From assembly GCA_017848795.1 (NCBI GenBank), contig JAFIHG010000056.1, positions 1 to 34,332 of the forward strand: a stretch of DNA of 34,332 nucleotides. The letters are read 5' to 3'. A program made the translations under genes and the position numbers. The stretch's first letter is position 1. Each line of letters starts with the position of its first letter. Source of the stretch: Candidatus Nanopelagicales bacterium (lineage in GTDB: Bacteria; Actinomycetota; Actinomycetes; S36-B12; CAIYMF01). Below are positions 31,436 to 34,332 of this stretch, piece after piece. The notes under the pieces were generated by a model. The model worked only from the letters and a program-made list of their open reading frames with translations. It was not told where the DNA came from and did no database searches.

Positions 31436-32344
31436 ATGACCAGCGCAGCCATCTCGAGCGCTCTGAGCCGCGTCGCGAACAGCCACGGCAGCGGCGACCC
31501 CGTCCCCCACCATTCCGACTACCCCCTCCCCGTCCTGCTCGCGGCCAAGGGTGCCCGCACCGTCAGCGTGTGCATCCCGGCCCGCAACGAACAGGCCACC
31601 GTCGGGCAGGTCGTACGCGTCGTACGCGACGAGCTCATGGACGCCACCGGTCTGGTGGACGAGCTGCTCGTGCTCGACCACGCCTCCACCGACCGTACGG
31701 CCGAGTTCGCCCGCGCCGCCGGAGCCGGCGTCGTGAGCGTCGACGACGTCCTGCCGCAGTACGGCAGCGCGCTGGGCAAGGGTGACGTGCTGTGGCGCTC
31801 GGTCGCCGCCTCCAGGGGCGACGTGATCGTCTGGCTCGACGCCGACCTCGAGCAGTTCCGCCAGCACTACGTCACCGGCCTGCTCGGGCCGATGCTCTGC
31901 GAGCCGACGATCGCGCTCACCCGTGCGACGTACGACCGGGCGCTCGGCGGTGCGCCGGGCGAGGGCGGCCGGGTCACCGAGCTGCTCGCCCGCCCGGTGA
32001 TCTCGATGCTCTTCCCGGAGCTCGACCACATCCGCCAGCCGCTCGGCGGCGAGTACGCCATCCGGCGCGACGTCGCCGAGAGCCTGGCGTTCGAGCCCGA
32101 CTACGGCGTGGAGATGGGACTGCTGCTCGATGTCGCCGCCGAACACGGCGTCGCGGCGATCGCGCAGGTCGACCTCGGGGAACGGGTGCACCGCAACCGT
32201 CCGCTCACCGCGCTGCGCGAGCAGTCCCGGCAGGTGCTGCGTGCGGTCCTGAGCCGTACGCCGACGGCGGGATCGGTGCGCGGAGCGCTTCCGATGCGTC
32301 CGCCGCTGACCTCGCTGCGCAGCGACCGGCTCGTCGCCGTGTGA
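31436..32344 (+). CDS. gpgS: Glucosyl-3-phosphoglycerate synthase
   Basis: A 302-residue family 81 glycosyltransferase making glucosyl-3-phosphoglycerate from UDP-glucose and 3-phosphoglycerate, the first step towards glucosylglycerate and, in mycobacteria, methylglucose polysaccharide. The N-terminal CIPARNEQATV (46-56) is a variant of the usual PALNE motif, the nucleotide-binding LDADL (134-138) supplies Asp135 and Asp137, GKGDVLWRS lies at 114-122, and QPLGGEYAIRRDVA and VHRNRPL are typical later motifs. The phosphatase GpgP is not in this window. The ATG is set by the strong ribosome binding site. It is divergent from the regulator operon. Confidence 0.92.
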   Translation: MTSAAISSALSRVANSHGSGDPVPHHSDYPLPVLLAAKGARTVSVCIPARNEQATVGQVVRVVRDELMDATGLVDELLVLDHASTDRTAEFARAAGAGVVSVDDVLPQYGSALGKGDVLWRSVAASRGDVIVWLDADLEQFRQHYVTGLLGPMLCEPTIALTRATYDRALGGAPGEGGRVTELLARPVISMLFPELDHIRQPLGGEYAIRRDVAESLAFEPDYGVEMGLLLDVAAEHGVAAIAQVDLGERVHRNRPLTALREQSRQVLRAVLSRTPTAGSVRGALPMRPPLTSLRSDRLVAV

Positions 32345-32383
32345 CCGTCCGCGGGCCCGCTTCCTTTGAGCCCGTAGGAAAGG

Positions 32384-32400
32384 CCCGCCGCTCAGGCGGG
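32384..32400. terminator. Short hairpin between convergent gpgS and HNH gene
   Basis: CCCGCC (32384-32389) pairs with GGCGGG (32395-32400) around GCTCA. It lies 40 bases after gpgS and overlaps the stop codon of the HNH gene. Short but GC-rich, so termination is plausible. Confidence 0.35.
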
Positions 32401-32934
32401 GACGGCCTCGAGTCCGGTCCAACCCTGTAGGTACGGCGTCCACACCGACTCGACCCGCGCCACGCCCACGACCAGCCAGCTGCGCGGGCTCGGTGCTGCC
32501 ACCGGCGCCGGCTCCGGCCACCCCAGCTCGGAGAGCAGCCGGTCGCCCTTGCGGTGGTTGCAGGTACGGCACGCCGCGCGCACGTTGTCCCAGTCCTTGT
32601 GCGCCCCACCCCGGGAGCGGGGAACCACGTGGTCCACGGTCGTCGCGCGGGCCCGGCGGCAGTAGACGCACCGGTAACCGTCGCGGACGAGAACTCCACG
32701 GTTCGTGACCGGCACGTGCGCACGGTAGGGGATCCGGACGTACCGGCAGAGCTGGATCACGCTGGGGGCGGTCAGGGTGACCGACGGCGAGTGCAGCACG
32801 AGTTCCCCCGGCTCGACCACGACAGCCTTCTCGGTCAGCACGAGCACCACCGCCCGCCCGACGTCGACGACCGCGATCGGCTCGTACGACGCGTTGAGCA
32901 CCAGCGTGCGGATCCCGCTGACCGTTGTTGTCAC
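32392..32934 (-). CDS. HNH endonuclease-family protein
   Basis: A 180-residue protein of a widely conserved actinobacterial HNH family. A beta-rich N-terminal half (LVLNASYEPIAVVDVGRAVVLVLTEKAVVV) precedes the nuclease domain DGYRCVYCRRARATTVDHVVPRSRGGAHKDWDNVRAACRTCN near 85-126. Cys89, Cys92, Cys122 and Cys125 hold zinc; Asp101-His102, Asn117 and His127 are the HNH core positions. Start GTG with GGAGGAGG four to five bases upstream. Being very widely conserved in actinobacteria, it is unlikely to be a mobile-element nuclease; role unknown. Confidence 0.88.
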   Translation of the reverse strand: MTTTVSGIRTLVLNASYEPIAVVDVGRAVVLVLTEKAVVVEPGELVLHSPSVTLTAPSVIQLCRYVRIPYRAHVPVTNRGVLVRDGYRCVYCRRARATTVDHVVPRSRGGAHKDWDNVRAACRTCNHRKGDRLLSELGWPEPAPVAAPSPRSWLVVGVARVESVWTPYLQGWTGLEAVPA

Positions 32935-33044
32935 GGCTCCTCCTCCTCGACGATGGTGACGCATCCGGGCCGCGATGTCAGCCATGATCGACCTCCGCCG
33001 GGTCTTGGTGGCGCCGCCGGTCGGCTACCGCGTTCAATGGCGGC

Positions 33045-33809
33045 ATGCGCGATCACCTCACGATCCCCGCGCGTTTCAACGGTCCGGACGGGTCCGGCAA
33101 CGGCGGCTACGTCGCCGGCCGGTTGGCGGCGCTGCTGTCTCGCGGCGGCGCCGCAGCCGGGCCGGTCCAGGTGACGCTGCGGCGCCCGCCACCGCTCGGG
33201 ACCGAGCTCGCGCTGGCGACCGACGACGCGACGCTGGAGCTGCGCGACGGCGCACACGTCGTCGCCGAGGCGGTCGGCGTACCCCTCGGCGCATCGCCGC
33301 CGGCCGCCGTCGACCCCGCGGAAGCGCGTTCGGCGGCACGCGGTTTTCCAGGTCGGCACGACCACCCGTTCCCGCGGTGTTTCTCGTGCGGACCGCTGCG
33401 TCCGGAGCACGACGGGCTCGGGATCGGCGCCGGGCCTGTCGGTGACGGCCGCTTTGCCGCGCCGTGGGTCCCGGACCGGTCGGTGAGCGCGGCGGACGGA
33501 TCGGTCCTGCCCGAGATCTGCTGGGCCGCGCTCGACTGCTCCGGCGGCTGGGCCGCGGGCGTTTCCCGCCGGCCGATGGTGCTCGGACGCATCACCGCGG
33601 AACTGTCACGCCTGCCGGCAGTCGGCGAACCGTGCGTCGTGGTGGCGCTGCACCGCGGCGTGGACGGACGCAAGCACACCGCCGCGACCGCGTTGTACGG
33701 CGCGGACGGCGACCTGCTCGGTCGTGCCGAGCAAGTCTGGCTCACCGTGGACGTCGCCGACTTCAGCGCCGCCGATTTCAGGGCCGCAGAGTCGCCGACC
33801 GGCCCCTAG
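33045..33809 (+). CDS. Hotdog-fold (thioesterase-like) protein
   Basis: A 254-residue protein with two hotdog-like halves. The N-terminal half reads FNGPDGSGNGGYVAGRLAALL (11-31), typical of the family's first helix and turn. The second half contains FPRCFSCG (about 109-116), a CxxC pair, then PEICWAALDCSGGWAA and VVALHRGVDGRKHTAATALYGADGDLLG. No known catalytic Asp/Glu can be assigned. The ATG has TTCAAT at -12 to -7 and no ribosome binding site, so it may be leaderless. It is divergent from the HNH gene. A CoA-thioester substrate is a guess. Confidence 0.75.
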   Translation: MRDHLTIPARFNGPDGSGNGGYVAGRLAALLSRGGAAAGPVQVTLRRPPPLGTELALATDDATLELRDGAHVVAEAVGVPLGASPPAAVDPAEARSAARGFPGRHDHPFPRCFSCGPLRPEHDGLGIGAGPVGDGRFAAPWVPDRSVSAADGSVLPEICWAALDCSGGWAAGVSRRPMVLGRITAELSRLPAVGEPCVVVALHRGVDGRKHTAATALYGADGDLLGRAEQVWLTVDVADFSAADFRAAESPTGP

Positions 33810-33836
33810 CGCAGCGGCCGGCACGTACCGTCACTG

Positions 33837-33855
33837 TTCGCGCATGCTCCGCGAA
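33837..33855. terminator. Short hairpin between convergent genes
   Basis: TTCGCG (33837-33842) pairs with CGCGAA (33850-33855) around a seven-base loop, between the hotdog-like gene and the DUF222/HNH gene on the other strand. It may act on both transcripts. Confidence 0.35.
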
Positions 33856-33868
33856 TCATGGCATCGCG

Positions 33869-34332
33869 TCATCCAGCGCGGGGGTGGTGCAGGGCGGTGT
33901 GCAGGGCGAGCTCGATGGGGCTGTCCGGTTCGTAGGTCTGGCCGGGGAACCGTGGGGTGGCCGAGTAGAGCAATGGTGGGGCGGTGGAGTCGTAGTCGTA
34001 TCCGAGGGGGGTGCGGACCCGGGTGCGGTGTGGTCGACCGCGGCTGGTGCCGTCCTCGCGCACGTGGACCTGCCAGGCGGGGTGCTGTTTGGTGTGGTTG
34101 CAGCGCACGCACAGTCCTTGCCCGTTGCCCGCACTGGTCGGGCCTCCGGTGGCGTGGTCTTTTACGTGGTCGGCGTGGCGGATGGGGGCGTCGCACCAGG
34201 GGGTGCGGCAGGTCTTGTCGCGGGCGATCAGGAACCGGCGCAGCCCGGCGTCGAACAGCCGCCGGGTGGTTTCCATGGCGACCAGGTGGCGGGAGTCGGG
34301 GGTGGCGTACAGGCGCCGCAGCCACACCCGCG
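33869..34332 (-). CDS. DUF222/HNH endonuclease, C-terminal part (cut by window end)
   Basis: The visible 154 codons are the C-terminal part of a longer gene that continues off the right edge. The HNH domain is [42 protein letters not shown], with zinc Cys pairs and the H, N and H positions clear. Proteins of this type usually carry an N-terminal DUF222 (13E12-repeat) domain of 200-300 residues and occur in many copies in some actinobacteria. The C-terminus is His/Pro-rich. The ATG near 34327 would give only the nuclease part and is not the likely start. Confidence 0.85.
   Translation of the reverse strand, partial: RVWLRRLYATPDSRHLVAMETTRRLFDAGLRRFLIARDKTCRTPWCDAPIRHADHVKDHATGGPTSAGNGQGLCVRCNHTKQHPAWQVHVREDGTSRGRPHRTRVRTPLGYDYDSTAPPLLYSATPRFPGQTYEPDSPIELALHTALHHPRAG

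Overview
The window is one contiguous, very GC-rich actinobacterial chromosome segment with dense, mostly minus-strand genes. GTG and TTG starts, 1-4 nt gene overlaps and strong third-position GC are common. The backbone matches the conserved actinobacterial housekeeping block known from Mycobacterium tuberculosis (roughly Rv2357c to Rv2374c): glyS, zur, uppS, recO, era, a cytidine-deaminase-like protein, a CBS/CorC membrane protein, ybeY, phoH, rsmE, dnaJ and hrcA, then hemW. I cannot name the genus. The lineage lies within Actinomycetes, and the type III polyketide synthase, GpgS and the DUF222-type HNH gene are all compatible with that.

Layout. 1-5.8 kb: glyS, a phosphoribosyltransferase-like gene, a small membrane protein, and a zinc-type ABC transporter (znuA-znuC-znuB) divergent from zur across one palindromic operator. 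5.8-13.9 kb: uppS, recO, era, then an accessory insert (PIN-domain RNase, 2'-5' RNA ligase-like protein, esterase), then the deaminase-like protein, CorC-type protein, ybeY and phoH. 13.9-16.6 kb: a two-component system (multi-pass kinase plus NarL-type regulator) inserted between phoH and the HIT gene. 16.6-20.1 kb: HIT protein, rsmE, dnaJ and hrcA, with a CIRCE operator. 20.2-21.6 kb: two proline-rich membrane proteins ending at a strong terminator. 21.7-24.1 kb: hemW, divergent from a HipA-like kinase / DUF3037 pair. 24.1-28.0 kb: a compact type III polyketide synthase cluster (methyltransferase, acyl-CoA-dehydrogenase-fold flavoprotein, chalcone-synthase-like enzyme) divergent from a UbiA-family prenyltransferase. 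28.0-31.3 kb: an operon of OmpR-type regulator, sensor kinase, GerMN-type lipoprotein and anchored surface protein. 31.4-34.3 kb: gpgS, an HNH protein, a hotdog-like protein, and a DUF222/HNH gene cut by the window end.

How the genes work together. The first 20 kb is ordinary housekeeping for translation, ribosome maturation, membrane carrier lipid, recombination, zinc supply and heat shock. The accessory parts are the HipA-like/DUF3037 pair, the polyketide-prenyl cluster and the two sensor systems.

The most unusual DNA-level signal is a set of long inverted repeats in the spacers. Two of them (10460-10530 and 22913-22983) are both 71 bp, share their ends and look like copies of one dispersed palindromic element. 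A third (16562-16617) is used exactly as the last 18 codons of a response regulator. No gene-free stretch exceeds 300 bases; I saw no tRNA, rRNA, CRISPR array or insertion sequence.
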